A DNA stretch of 64,000 nucleotides from Bacteroidota bacterium (lineage in GTDB: Bacteria; Bacteroidota; Bacteroidia; B-17B0; Aurantibacillaceae), in the NCBI GenBank assembly GCA_021156365.1, contig JAJNDK010000007.1, positions 217,656 to 281,655 on the forward strand, given 5' to 3'. The notes under the pieces are model-generated. The model saw only the letters and a list, made by a program, of their open reading frames with translations. It ran no database searches and was not told the DNA's origin. Shown piece by piece: positions 33,178 through 41,628 of the stretch. Both the position numbers and the translations under genes were made by a program. The first letter of the stretch is position 1. Each line of letters starts with the position of its first letter.

Positions 33178-34275
33178 CTATTGGCTAACAGCAGCTTCTT
33201 TCGGCCTGCTGTTCTGAATGGCTATCTGCCGTACCAGATTGGCGGCGAGGTCCATAAATGCGATTGCCTGTGGTGTTGTGTCCTGCAATACAGCCGGGCG
33301 TCCTGCATCGGCAGCTTCACGGATGCTTTGCACCAGCGGGATCTGCCCCAGAACCGGTACGTCAAATTCATCTGCCAGCTGTTGTGCACCACCTTCACCG
33401 AAGATGTAATATTTATTTTCCGGGAGCTCGGCAGGTGTGAACCAGCTCATGTTCTCCGCAATTCCCAATACCGGCACATTTACATGCTGGTTGCGGAAGA
33501 AAGCCATCCCTTTACGCGCATCGGCAATAGCTACCTGTTGTGGTGTCGTAACGATCAGTGCTCCTGTCAAAGGCACGGCCGTAGTAAGGGAAATATGGAT
33601 ATCGCCGGTGCCAGGAGGAAGATCAATAAGCATGTAATCTAATTCGCCCCAGTACGCATCGCTGAATAATTGTTGCAAAGCACGTGTGGCAATAGGCCCG
33701 CGCCAGGCAACTGCCTGCGCCATATCTGCGAAAAAGCCGATCGATAATAATTTCACACCATAGCTCTCTACCGGGATGATCATGTTCTTCCCATCTATTT
33801 CCTTCACATACGGACGCTCGTGCAATGCATCGAACATCATTGGCATGGATGGCCCGTATACATCGGCATCCACTAAACCTACTTTTGCCCCCATTTTGGC
33901 AAGGGCGATGGCCAGGTTGGCCGTAATAGTACTTTTGCCTACGCCGCCTTTTCCGGAAGCGATGGCTACGATATTCTTAACGCCGGACAAAGACGAGGCA
34001 TCGTTCTTTTTCTGCGTGGGCACATTGGCGGTCATATTCACTTTTACGATCGCTTCTTTATCCACAAAGTGTAGGATCGCATTTTCACAGGCTTTCTGGA
34101 TCATATCCTTCATTGGGCAGGCAGGAGTAGTGAGTACAACTGTAAAGGAAACATTTTTGCCATCCACTTCCACATCTTTCACCATTCCGAGTGTTATCAG
34201 GTCTTTTTTCAGATCCGGGTCGTCCACATATTTCAACGCATCAATAACCTGTTCTTTTGTAATGCTCATATCCAT
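33178..34275 (-). CDS. mrp: Mrp/ApbC family P-loop Fe-S carrier ATPase
   Basis: The 365-residue protein has residues 1-85 as a MIP18/DUF59 domain (ITKEQVIDALKYVDDPDLKKDLITLGMV, LTTPACPMKD). Residues 100-350 are a deviant-Walker P-loop domain with IASGKGGVGKST (106-116), DADVYGPSMPMMF and LIDLPPGTGD. Mrp proteins bind and transfer Fe-S clusters with ATP. The Cys-X-X-Cys pair common in the C-terminal part is not seen; the region reads NMSWFTPAELPENKYYIFG instead. It is first in an operon with the NifU-like gene. A near-consensus -7 box (TATCTTTA on the minus strand, 34287-34294) lies just upstream. Confidence 0.93.
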   Translation of the reverse strand: MDMSITKEQVIDALKYVDDPDLKKDLITLGMVKDVEVDGKNVSFTVVLTTPACPMKDMIQKACENAILHFVDKEAIVKVNMTANVPTQKKNDASSLSGVKNIVAIASGKGGVGKSTITANLAIALAKMGAKVGLVDADVYGPSMPMMFDALHERPYVKEIDGKNMIIPVESYGVKLLSIGFFADMAQAVAWRGPIATRALQQLFSDAYWGELDYMLIDLPPGTGDIHISLTTAVPLTGALIVTTPQQVAIADARKGMAFFRNQHVNVPVLGIAENMSWFTPAELPENKYYIFGEGGAQQLADEFDVPVLGQIPLVQSIREAADAGRPAVLQDTTPQAIAFMDLAANLVRQIAIQNSRPKEAAVSQ

Positions 34276-34331
34276 GAAATTTTGCGTAAAGATACGGATT
34301 TTAGCTGTAGTTCGATTCCTGTCGAAGCCAC

Positions 34332-34359
34332 AAAAAAGCAGCCCCGTGTACAGGGCTGC
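34332..34359 (-). terminator. Rho-independent terminator of the 574-residue T9SS protein gene
   Basis: On the minus strand GCAGCCC pairs with GGGCTGC around an 8-base loop and is followed by TTTTTT. It lies 28 bp past the stop at 34387 and upstream of the mrp promoter. Confidence 0.85.
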
Positions 34360-34386
34360 CTGGTGAAAAACAGATAAGAAATAGTA

Positions 34387-36111
34387 TTATTTCACTACAA
34401 CCAGTTTGTTGCTGTATGTTTTGCCACTTACTGTTGTGTTTAGTATATAAATTCCTGCACCGGTGTTGGCACCCAGCTCTACCGGGATGTTGTTGCTTCC
34501 TTCCTGCAGCTCCATTGTTTTGCTGTAGACCACACGTCCCATCAGATCGTTTACACGGATCTCCGCTTTGCCGGCCAGGGCATTCTCAATCTGCACCTGG
34601 TAACTACCCGCTTCACCGGTAGTAAGCACATCCAGCTCCATCGCTAACTGTGCCTGCTTGCCCTGCGCCATGCGGGCATTGCTGCCTCCTGTAACAGTGG
34701 TGGAATAGCATTTGGTTTTGTCGAGACCGGCACTCGTGTTCACGGTGGCGGTATCCTTAATCAGGTGTGCCACCAGGTTAGGGCTGGGGTTGCTCAGGAA
34801 GCCGGGTCCTGTTGCTTCGGTAATGGTATTGGTAGAATAATCGCAGGACGTGATCCCATTGAAATACGCTTTGTAGATCGTGAGATCGGATGAGCCCAAC
34901 AGACCTGTCGAGCGATAGCCGTACATGCTGATCCCATTCACGGCTCCGACAGTGGTAAGTGTGTTTACGTCAATAGATACAAGCGATTCGCCCACTGTGG
35001 TGCCATAGGTAAACTGCCCCACGCTGGCCCCGTTGACAGCGGTTTTGTCTACTTCGATATCCACAGTACCTGTTGCACCCGTGCTGGTGGTGCCTCCGGC
35101 ATAGTATTCATAATTGCCGCTTGTATTCAGCCGCTCTTTTACATCGTAAAAATAATTGTTCACGGCGCTGGCATTGTAGTCATATGTATTCGCCCAAAGA
35201 GTAGCAAGCGTATTGTCGATCCGAACCAGCCATCCATCCACATCGGCTGCTGACGTATTGTCGGTGTAACCGCTGATGATGTAGCCATTGTTATTGGCAG
35301 CATCATTCGACAGCTCGATACCGGTAAACGTTTCATTGCTTCCGGCTGTTCCATACGTGTTGGCTCCGATCACCGCTCCGGTAGCAGGGTTCAGACGCAG
35401 TAGAAAGGCATCGCTTGTACCAGCGCCCAGCGTGGTTTGGCCCACTACGATCAGCTCGCCGGTAGCAGCATCCTCCGCCAGGTCGTAGGCTACCTCATTG
35501 CTGATGGCACCAGGCACCATATCATAGATACTAGCCCAGGCAATGTTTCCATTGAAGCTGATCTTCATCACCACGATCTGTGTTTCGCCCGTAAAATTCC
35601 GGATGGCCGATCCCGCCATGTACTGCTGGTTGGCCGTAGTTGACGAAGCCACAGATGTGATGCGATAAAAGCTGTAACCCTGGCTGAAGTACAGATGGGC
35701 ATTAAGTACGGGGCCGTTGGGATTCAGCTGCAGGTGATAGGCGTAGTCGACTCCCGTAGCTGGAATAACGCATGCGCCGCTCAGACCAAAAGAGTTAGGG
35801 CCCTGTTCCAGTATCCGGGCATCCCTCGAGTTCATAGGCGTACCAGCCACTGTACGTACCCGGTAGCCATTGGTAAAGTAGGGTGCTCCTGAGTTCATGC
35901 CCGCTGCATTGGAACGTGCCACAATTGATCCTGTAGCCGTCCCCGCAGTATTAGTGCCGAGGCCCGAGATCACAAAACCCTCACCCATGGCTACGGTGTT
36001 CATACCACGTTGCGGCTCATCTATAGTTGTTGAGCCATAGTCATGGTCAAAATACTGCGCATGCGTTTGCAATCCGATTGCCACACATGCCATTAAAATA
36101 AGTTTTTTCAT
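34387..36111 (-). CDS. Secreted protein with T9SS type A sorting domain
   Basis: The 574-residue protein has a signal peptide (KLILMACVAIGLQTHAQ). The body has repeated beta-propeller-like units that describe record-like values (LVRIDNTLATLWANTYDYN, FLLRLNPATGAVIGANTYG, GYIISGYTDNTSAADVDGW). The C-terminal 75 residues are the sorting domain: VNDLMGRVVYSKTMELQEGSN..., TGAGIYILNTTVSGKTYSNKLVVVK. Exported by T9SS and attached to the surface or released. No enzymatic motif. It is transcribed alone with its own terminator. Confidence 0.9.
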   Translation of the reverse strand: MKKLILMACVAIGLQTHAQYFDHDYGSTTIDEPQRGMNTVAMGEGFVISGLGTNTAGTATGSIVARSNAAGMNSGAPYFTNGYRVRTVAGTPMNSRDARILEQGPNSFGLSGACVIPATGVDYAYHLQLNPNGPVLNAHLYFSQGYSFYRITSVASSTTANQQYMAGSAIRNFTGETQIVVMKISFNGNIAWASIYDMVPGAISNEVAYDLAEDAATGELIVVGQTTLGAGTSDAFLLRLNPATGAVIGANTYGTAGSNETFTGIELSNDAANNNGYIISGYTDNTSAADVDGWLVRIDNTLATLWANTYDYNASAVNNYFYDVKERLNTSGNYEYYAGGTTSTGATGTVDIEVDKTAVNGASVGQFTYGTTVGESLVSIDVNTLTTVGAVNGISMYGYRSTGLLGSSDLTIYKAYFNGITSCDYSTNTITEATGPGFLSNPSPNLVAHLIKDTATVNTSAGLDKTKCYSTTVTGGSNARMAQGKQAQLAMELDVLTTGEAGSYQVQIENALAGKAEIRVNDLMGRVVYSKTMELQEGSNNIPVELGANTGAGIYILNTTVSGKTYSNKLVVVK

Positions 36112-36700
36112 GATTGAAGTTTTTATATGGTTTGACGGGGTTAAAGTAGAGCAGAACCTGAAAAAATAAAAAAAAGGAGAAAGTGTAACCTTTTTTAGTA
36201 GGACTGAAAAACAATTGCTTAAGAAAAAAAAGTTCGGTTTTCCGCCCTTAGGAAATTATGAACAAAAAACAGTGGATAAGGGAAAGGACAATGATGCTGC
36301 ATGGCTTACTGGTATTGAAATCGGGGAGCCTTTTCCACAGTTCATAAATTCCTTGTTAAAAACGCTGAATGAGTGAAAAAAAATCATTAAAATTTCACTA
36401 AAGAAATTTTTACCGAATACTGAAAATTAAAGAAATCACGATAAATTGAAAAAAGAGGAATTGGATATGTTTTTAGCCTGGAAGAATGAGATCAGGGAGC
36501 TGATTTTGCAGGGCTTCGACATTGTTCTTTTATAAATTCAGAAAAAAATGTACCGCATCATTCCGTTTTTTTAGAGCAAATTTTCTTTGGTACTGTGTTC
36601 AGACTGCGCTTGAAATCACTGTAAGTTTGCACTAAGCAGACGGTTCCGGGAGAAAAATGGTTTCTTCTCCAAATAAGTTCCAAAACTGGTTTGTTTTAAC
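36112..36700. other. 590-bp non-coding stretch
   Basis: This gap between the T9SS protein gene and tRNA-Arg is strongly AT-rich. I found no ORF of convincing length; a 22-codon frame (start near 36467) looks random. No repeat, IS end or structured RNA is evident. It must contain the minus-strand promoter of the T9SS gene. Confidence 0.5.
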
Positions 36701-36708
36701 TATTTTTG
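36701..36708 (+). promoter_or_regulatory. -7 promoter element of tRNA-Arg
   Basis: TATTTTTG matches TAnnTTTG exactly, 15 bp before the mature tRNA 5' end. A TTTG occurs just upstream at 36690-36693 but is too close to act as -33. Confidence 0.55.
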
Positions 36709-36722
36709 CAGCGGTTTTACCG

Positions 36723-36794
36723 GGCACCGTAGTTCAATGGATAGAATAGAAGTTTCCTAAACTTTTGATCTCAGTTCGATTCTGAGCGGAGCCA
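36723..36794 (+). tRNA. tRNA-Arg (anticodon CCU)
   Basis: The cloverleaf is complete: acceptor GGCACCG/CGGAGCC, D-stem GTTC/GAAT, anticodon stem GAAGT/ACTTT with loop TTCCTAA (anticodon CCT in DNA), a short variable region, T-stem CTCAG/CTGAG with loop TTCGATT, and discriminator A. The CCA end is not encoded. It decodes AGG. One oddity is an A.A mismatch at acceptor position 4-69. The gene has a -7 box before it and a strong terminator right after it. Confidence 0.93.
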
Positions 36795-36800
36795 CTACCA

Positions 36801-36834
36801 AAGCCCTGATCCGCTGCAGCGGATCGGGGCTTTT
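36801..36834 (+). terminator. Rho-independent terminator after tRNA-Arg
   Basis: A 15-bp stem (AAGCCCTGATCCGCT with its partner, one T.G pair) around a two-base loop is followed by TTTT. It lies six bases after the tRNA. Confidence 0.9.
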
Positions 36835-36860
36835 CATTTAACTGCAATAAAGCTACATTC

Positions 36861-37298
36861 ATGAATACGTATCTTTTCTCGTGGAATCCGGATAAATGGC
36901 CCTGGCCCGAAATAGAGGAGGACAGCCTGCTGCTAAAAAAGGACGGTAAAGTGCAGGAACGATGGATCTGCGTGAGTCATAAAAAAGTGAAGCCCGGCGA
37001 TCGCGCATTTGTTTCCCGCGTGGGTTCCGAGCCGCGTGGAATTTTTGCATCCGGTTTTATTGCATCCGAGCCGTTTTTGGCACTAAGCCGGAAGGGAAAA
37101 GAGATCTACCATGTAATGATCGAGTTTGACGGGCTCATCAATCCCGACAAAAGCCCGATACTAACTTTGGAATTGTTGAATATCGGTGCGTTTGCCAAAC
37201 AATTGTGGACACCACAGTCCAGCGGTATTTCCATAAAAAAAGAACTGATAGAAGAACTGGAAGCACTCTGGCTCGATTTCCTGTCGCAGGAAGGTTAG
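36861..37298 (+). CDS. EVE-domain protein
   Basis: The 145-residue protein is a single EVE (PUA-like) domain. The opening NTYLFSWNPDKWPWPEIEE is typical, followed by VKPGDRAFVSRVGSEPRGIFASGFIAS and QLWTPQSSGISI. EVE domains read modified bases in DNA or RNA: YTH-like pockets in eukaryotes, and the recognition front of McrBC-like restriction systems in bacteria. Here it stands alone, without a nuclease or GTPase nearby. It lies 26 bp after the tRNA-Arg terminator, so expression is separate. Its substrate is not known. Confidence 0.88.
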   Translation: MNTYLFSWNPDKWPWPEIEEDSLLLKKDGKVQERWICVSHKKVKPGDRAFVSRVGSEPRGIFASGFIASEPFLALSRKGKEIYHVMIEFDGLINPDKSPILTLELLNIGAFAKQLWTPQSSGISIKKELIEELEALWLDFLSQEG

Positions 37299-37345
37299 AA
37301 AGAGTTCAGTATTTATAACGCAAGTTTGCCTATTCATTAAACGCA

Positions 37346-37380
37346 AAAAAAACCGGTATCAGTACCGGGATTTTATTTTT
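37346..37380. terminator. Bidirectional terminator between EVE and glycine-zipper genes
   Basis: CCGGTA-TCAG-TACCGG (37353-37368) is flanked by an A8 run on one side and T-rich sequence on the other. It can terminate both convergent genes. Confidence 0.75.
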
Positions 37381-37401
37381 TAGAATAATATGGTAAGAAG
37401 G

Positions 37402-37911
37402 TTATTCTTCTGTTTTTTTCTGTTCTTCTTCTTTCTTTTTAGCAGCTTCTTTTTTCTTTTTGCTATGGTCGATCACTGCACCGGATATGGCACCTGCGCC
37501 TGCACCGATCAATCCGCCTACTATCGCACCTTCTCCACGTTTTTTATCGATCAATGCACCTGCTACCGCACCTGTTCCGGCACCGATCAAAGCACCTTTA
37601 GCAGTATTGTTCAGGCCTTTTTTCTTTGCAGCTTCGGTAGTAGTGGCAGTAGTAGCTGTTGATCCGGATGAAGGATTTGCCGGATCTGAAGACGAAGTAT
37701 GGTAATGATGATACACAGTGGCTTTGTTTCGCTCTTCTTCGGCTTTCATCGAATCGATGGTTTGCTGACGAATAGCATTTACGGAAGCAATAGAGTCGAT
37801 CGTTTCCCGTTTAGCAGCTTGTATGGCTGCTTCCGATTCTTCCTGGTTTACTGAGTTATTGCAGGCTCCGAATGTGAAAGCGGCTGCAACTATAATGATT
37901 AACTTTTTCAT
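37402..37911 (-). CDS. Glycine-zipper lipoprotein
   Basis: The 169-residue protein has a lipoprotein signal (AAFTFGAC, lipidated Cys17). A helical stretch with Glu/Ala (22-60) and a Ser/Thr-rich linker follow. Then comes a glycine-zipper region of alternating Gly and Ala (GALIGAGTGAVAGALI, then GAIVGGLIGAGAGAISGAVI). The end is Lys/Glu-rich. Glycine zippers form tightly packed helices in membranes and occur in OmpA-like and YmgG-like envelope proteins. It is likely anchored in the outer membrane. Function unknown. Confidence 0.88.
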   Translation of the reverse strand: MKKLIIIVAAAFTFGACNNSVNQEESEAAIQAAKRETIDSIASVNAIRQQTIDSMKAEEERNKATVYHHYHTSSSDPANPSSGSTATTATTTEAAKKKGLNNTAKGALIGAGTGAVAGALIDKKRGEGAIVGGLIGAGAGAISGAVIDHSKKKKEAAKKKEEEQKKTEE

Positions 37912-38180
37912 GTTTTGTATATTTTATTTGATGAAGACGTGTTTGTCCTGTACACCCTGAATGGTGTAAAACCATACCAAAGCTGTATTCTTCCGGAATG
38001 TCTTGATACATGGGTGTTTGGAAGCAGATCGTAACAAAAAATAAGTAAGCTTCCTGAGGAGTCTTTTCCTCAAACAACTGAATTTTAGAAGCAGCAAAAA
38101 AATGCCTCACCGGTTTTTCCGGACTGAAATTTTCACTTGCAGGTGGCACAGATTTCTTATAGGCATCAATAAAAAAACAT

Positions 38181-38717
38181 ATGAATAGTATAGATAAAAA
38201 CCAGCAGGAAGAAAATCATGAGAACCTCGTTGGCCAGAAAACGATCGAAAAGATAAAAGAGCTGGTTGGGAAGAACAATACCTGTTTCTTTTGTACGGCT
38301 GTGGTGACAAGTGAGACCAACGGCTCAAGACCGATGACCGTTCAGAAAGTGGACGAGGATGGAAATCTTTGGTTCATGAGCGCCAAAGACAGCCATACCA
38401 ATAAAGAGATCTGCGAAGATCCGAAAGTGAAATTGTATTTCCAGGCTTCCGCACATTCCGGGTTTATGGAGCTGTATGGGACTGTATCCATTTCGGATGA
38501 TCGGCAAAAGATAAAAGAATTCTGGGAGCCGGTCATGAAAACATGGTTTACGGAAGGAGAAAACGATCCGCGGATCTCTGTGCTGAAATTCGTGCCTGTC
38601 TCCGGGTATTACTGGGACAATAAACACGGGAATATAGTGGCAGGTATAAAAATGCTGATCGGATCCGTTACCGGTAAGACGCTGGACGACTCTATACAGG
38701 GCAATTTGCGGGTATAG
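38181..38717 (+). CDS. PNPOx-like (general stress protein 26 family) flavin-binding protein
   Basis: The 178-residue protein has a split-barrel fold of the pyridoxamine-5'-phosphate oxidase superfamily: NTCFFCTAVVTSETNGSRPMTVQKVDEDGNLWFMSAKDSHTNKEI, PKVKLYFQASAHSGFMELYGTV and IKEFWEPVMKTWFTEGENDP. These phrases fit the general stress protein 26 subgroup, which binds FMN or F420-like cofactors, rather than a true PNPOx. Enzyme substrate unknown. It lies 71 bp upstream of tetR on the same strand; a TetR operator separates them, so transcription may be distinct. Confidence 0.88.
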   Translation: MNSIDKNQQEENHENLVGQKTIEKIKELVGKNNTCFFCTAVVTSETNGSRPMTVQKVDEDGNLWFMSAKDSHTNKEICEDPKVKLYFQASAHSGFMELYGTVSISDDRQKIKEFWEPVMKTWFTEGENDPRISVLKFVPVSGYYWDNKHGNIVAGIKMLIGSVTGKTLDDSIQGNLRV

Positions 38718-38746
38718 ACCCAACGTAAAATAAATCTAATAAAAAT

Positions 38747-38768
38747 AATTTACCCGTTTGGGTAAATT
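38747..38768. promoter_or_regulatory. TetR operator 1
   Basis: The palindrome centred on TTTACCCGTTTGGGTAAA has perfect 9-bp arms around GTTT. It sits just upstream of the tetR -7 box, overlapping the -33 region, the place for autorepression. The same core recurs at 39416-39433. Confidence 0.85.
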
Positions 38769-38771
38769 GTG

Positions 38772-38779
38772 TATATTTG
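38772..38779 (+). promoter_or_regulatory. -7 promoter element of tetR
   Basis: TATATTTG is a perfect TAnnTTTG box ending ten bases before the ATG at 38789. The transcript is leaderless or nearly so. Confidence 0.65.
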
Positions 38780-38788
38780 CATCGGATT

Positions 38789-39397
38789 ATGGTTACAGAT
38801 AGTAATACCGAACAAAAAATACTCGATGCAGCAGAGGAGGTCTTTCACCAGAAAGGCTATGATGGAGCACGCATGCAGGAGATCGCAGAAGAAGCGGGTA
38901 TCAATAAAGGATTGCTGCATTATTATTTCAAGACCAAAGACAAGTTGTTTGAGGCCATCTTCAGTATGGCTTTAAACAGGATGGTTTCCAAGATCTCAGC
39001 CATCCTCGACCTGGATATTTCGCTCGATCAGAAAATAGATCTGATCGTGGAACAGTATATGGCCTTGTTTACCAGAAATCCTAATCTCCCGCGTTTCGTG
39101 CTCAATGAGCTGAATAAGAATCCGGATGAGTTCATTGCGCGGCATTTCAATGGGGATATCAAGAGAGCATTCGCGGGTTTCGCCGTATCCGTTCAGCGGG
39201 AAATAGAGAAAGGAACTATTCAACCGATCGATCCAAGACACCTGCTGATGAACATGATCTCGCTCATTATCTTTCCTTTTATTGGCAGACCGATGATCCA
39301 GGTAGTATTCGGGATCGACAATACGGAATTTAAAAAGCTGATCAGCGAGCGACGTGAGCATATCAAACGCTTCCTGAATGCTGCATTGAGACCATAG
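38789..39397 (+). CDS. TetR family repressor of the exporter operon
   Basis: The 202-residue protein starts at the ATG at 38789; the upstream TTG at 38777 falls inside the promoter. The N-terminal HTH is clear: KILDAAEEVFHQKGYDGARMQEIAEEAGINKGLLHYYFKTKDKLFEAIF. The rest is the helical ligand domain. It is similar in position to CecR, which controls the ybhGFSR exporter in enterobacteria. Two copies of its likely operator flank the gene, one over its own promoter, one before tolC. An effector molecule cannot be deduced. Confidence 0.93.
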   Translation: MVTDSNTEQKILDAAEEVFHQKGYDGARMQEIAEEAGINKGLLHYYFKTKDKLFEAIFSMALNRMVSKISAILDLDISLDQKIDLIVEQYMALFTRNPNLPRFVLNELNKNPDEFIARHFNGDIKRAFAGFAVSVQREIEKGTIQPIDPRHLLMNMISLIIFPFIGRPMIQVVFGIDNTEFKKLISERREHIKRFLNAALRP

Positions 39398-39415
39398 ATT
39401 TTTTTTTGACTTTTA

Positions 39416-39433
39416 TTTACCCGTTTGGGTAAA
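39416..39433. promoter_or_regulatory. TetR operator 2
   Basis: TTTACCCGTTTGGGTAAA is the same 18-bp core as at 38749-38766. It lies 28 bp upstream of the ATG of the tolC-like gene, where it can block that promoter. Confidence 0.85.
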
Positions 39434-39461
39434 GTATGATATAAAAACAAAAACAATACAC

Positions 39462-40721
39462 ATGAGACGATCCTGTTTTATACTCGTTTGTTCCTGCTTT
39501 CTCGCGGTGCAACTATCTGCCGATACACTTACGATCAGCCAGTGTTATGAGAAAGCCCGGCAAAACTATCCGCTTATCCGGCAGGCCGAGCTGATCAAAA
39601 AAAGCGGAGAATATACGGTAGCAAACATTTCCAAAGGATACCTGCCACAGATCAATATTACCGGACAGGCCACCTATCAATCGGCAGTCACCCAGCTCCC
39701 TATCAGCCTTCCTGGTGTTAGTGTTCCTTCGCTGAGCAAGGATCAGTATAAAATAGCCGCGGAGATCTATCAGCCACTGACGGATCTTGCAATCACCCGG
39801 CAGCAGAAAGAACTGGCAGAAGCCAATTCAGCCATACAGGAGCAGCAGCTGGAAGTAGAGCTGTATAAACTAAAAGAAAGGATCAATCAATTGTATTTCG
39901 GTGTATTGCTTGGCAAAGAACAATTAAAACAAAACACGATCTATAAAAAAGACCTGCAAATAACACTTACTAAGATCGCTGCCGGACGCGAAAACGGGAC
40001 TGCACTGAAAAGCGATATGGATGCACTGAAAGCGGAGATACTGCAGTTGGATCAGCGGGATATACAACTGTATGCCAACTGCAGTGCATACCTCGATATG
40101 CTGTCTGCTTTTACAAATCAAAAGCTTGATACATCCGTTGTTTTGATGAAGCCTGAATTAAAATCCGTTTCGGAAACCATCAACCGGCCCGAGCTAAGCT
40201 TATACGAACAACAGAAAAAAGTATATGAAATTCAACAGAAACTGATCGGCACAAAAAACATCCCGCACTTCGGTTTGTTTTACCAGCAGGGATATGGAAG
40301 GCCTACATTAAATTTCCTGGACAACAAATTCGATTTCTATTACATCACGGGTGCCCGTCTTAGCTGGTCGATCAGTGGTTTTTACACGGCGAAGAAAGAA
40401 AAAGGCATTGCACGAACCGGCCGGGAAATGATCGATAACCAAAAAGAAATTTTCCTGTTCAATACCAATCTGAATCTGAAGCAGCAGAATACAGAGATCA
40501 CCCGGTTACAACAATTACTGGGAACCGATACGGAAATTATCGGGCTCCGTAACAATGTAAAAACCGCCGCCGCCGCAAAACTGGAGAATGGAATGATCAC
40601 TTCCGGGGATTACATCCGGGAAGCCAATAAGGAAAGCACGGCCCGTGAAGACAAGGCTCTGCACGAAATGCAGCTCTTACTGGCACAATACAATTACCAA
40701 ACAACAAGTGGAAATCAATAA
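39462..40721 (+). CDS. TolC-like outer membrane efflux protein
   Basis: The 419-residue protein has a signal peptide (RRSCFILVCSCFLAVQLSA). It is of the outer membrane efflux family (OEP), with two long helical repeats (TISQCYEKARQNYPLIRQAELI; EQQLEVELYKLKERINQLYFGVLLGKEQLKQN; NQKEIFLFNTNLNLKQQNTEITRLQQLLG). It would form the trimeric outer channel for the HlyD/ABC parts encoded next. It is a little shorter than E. coli TolC (about 470 mature residues), as usual for Bacteroidota. Controlled by the second TetR operator. Confidence 0.9.
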   Translation: MRRSCFILVCSCFLAVQLSADTLTISQCYEKARQNYPLIRQAELIKKSGEYTVANISKGYLPQINITGQATYQSAVTQLPISLPGVSVPSLSKDQYKIAAEIYQPLTDLAITRQQKELAEANSAIQEQQLEVELYKLKERINQLYFGVLLGKEQLKQNTIYKKDLQITLTKIAAGRENGTALKSDMDALKAEILQLDQRDIQLYANCSAYLDMLSAFTNQKLDTSVVLMKPELKSVSETINRPELSLYEQQKKVYEIQQKLIGTKNIPHFGLFYQQGYGRPTLNFLDNKFDFYYITGARLSWSISGFYTAKKEKGIARTGREMIDNQKEIFLFNTNLNLKQQNTEITRLQQLLGTDTEIIGLRNNVKTAAAAKLENGMITSGDYIREANKESTAREDKALHEMQLLLAQYNYQTTSGNQ

Positions 40722-40731
40722 TTCAATGCAT

Positions 40732-41628
40732 ATGAAAACAATTTTATCCTGTTCCCTCGTAACCATACTGGTGCTTTGCGCCTGCAGTAAAAAAGAAGAA
40801 GACTTCGGTGCCTCCGGCGCTTTCGAAGCGGAAGAAACCATTATTTCTTCGGAAGCCTCCGGAACCATCAAAGCATTTGACATCGTGGAAGGGCAGGAGC
40901 TCAGGGCAGGGCAGCGGATCGGCTTCATCGATACGATTCAGCTGTATCTGAAAAAAGAACAATTAAAAGCACAGGTAAAATCCATCCTGGTGAATAAACC
41001 CAACGTATCGGCTCAGTTAGCTGCTTTGCAGGAACAATTAAAAGGAGCAGAACGTGAGCAAAAACGGTTTGCCAGTTTAGTAAAAGCAGATGCTGCCACA
41101 CAAAAACAACTGGATGATGCTACCACGCAGGTGGATGTGCTCAGGAAACAGATCGCTGCGCAGCAATCCAGCCTGGGGATCTCCACAGCAGGGATCACAG
41201 AGCAAACCATACCGGTAGAGCTGCAGATCAGGCAGCTGAATGACCAGTTAGCCAAATGTTATATCATAAATCCGGTGAAAGGGATTGTACTAAGCAAATA
41301 TGTGGAAGCAAATGAAATGGCAGCGCCCGGAAAACCGCTTTATAAAATTGCCGATATGTCATCCATAACACTGCGTGCATATATCACCGGTGATCAGCTG
41401 GCAAAGATCAAACTGAACCAGGTGGTAAAAGTGATGACAGATGATGGCAACAAAGGCTACAAAACCTACGATGGAAAGATCACCTGGATCAGTGACAAAG
41501 CTGAATTCACTCCCAAAACGATCCGTACCAAAGATGAACGGGCCAACCTCGTGTATGCGATCAAGGTGAAGGTAAAAAATGACGGCTATTTGAAAATAGG
41601 GATGTACGGTCAGTTAAAACTTCAATAA
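40732..41628 (+). CDS. HlyD/YbhG-like periplasmic adaptor lipoprotein
   Basis: The protein has about 298 residues from the ATG at 40732; a further ATG at 40726 is possible. The signal ends at a lipobox (VLCACSKKEE). The barrel-sandwich halves are TIISSEASGTIKAFDIVEGQELRAGQRIG and INPVKGIVLSKYVEANEMAAPGKPLYKIA. Between them is a coiled coil (AQLAALQEQLKGAEREQKRFASLVKADAATQKQLDDATTQ). This is the membrane-fusion adaptor linking ABC permeases with TolC. The stop abuts the GTG of the next gene. Confidence 0.93.
   Translation: MKTILSCSLVTILVLCACSKKEEDFGASGAFEAEETIISSEASGTIKAFDIVEGQELRAGQRIGFIDTIQLYLKKEQLKAQVKSILVNKPNVSAQLAALQEQLKGAEREQKRFASLVKADAATQKQLDDATTQVDVLRKQIAAQQSSLGISTAGITEQTIPVELQIRQLNDQLAKCYIINPVKGIVLSKYVEANEMAAPGKPLYKIADMSSITLRAYITGDQLAKIKLNQVVKVMTDDGNKGYKTYDGKITWISDKAEFTPKTIRTKDERANLVYAIKVKVKNDGYLKIGMYGQLKLQ

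Noticed and set aside
36467..36535. 22-codon frame in the 590-bp gap
   Set aside because: Short, no promoter and no composition bias; expected by chance.
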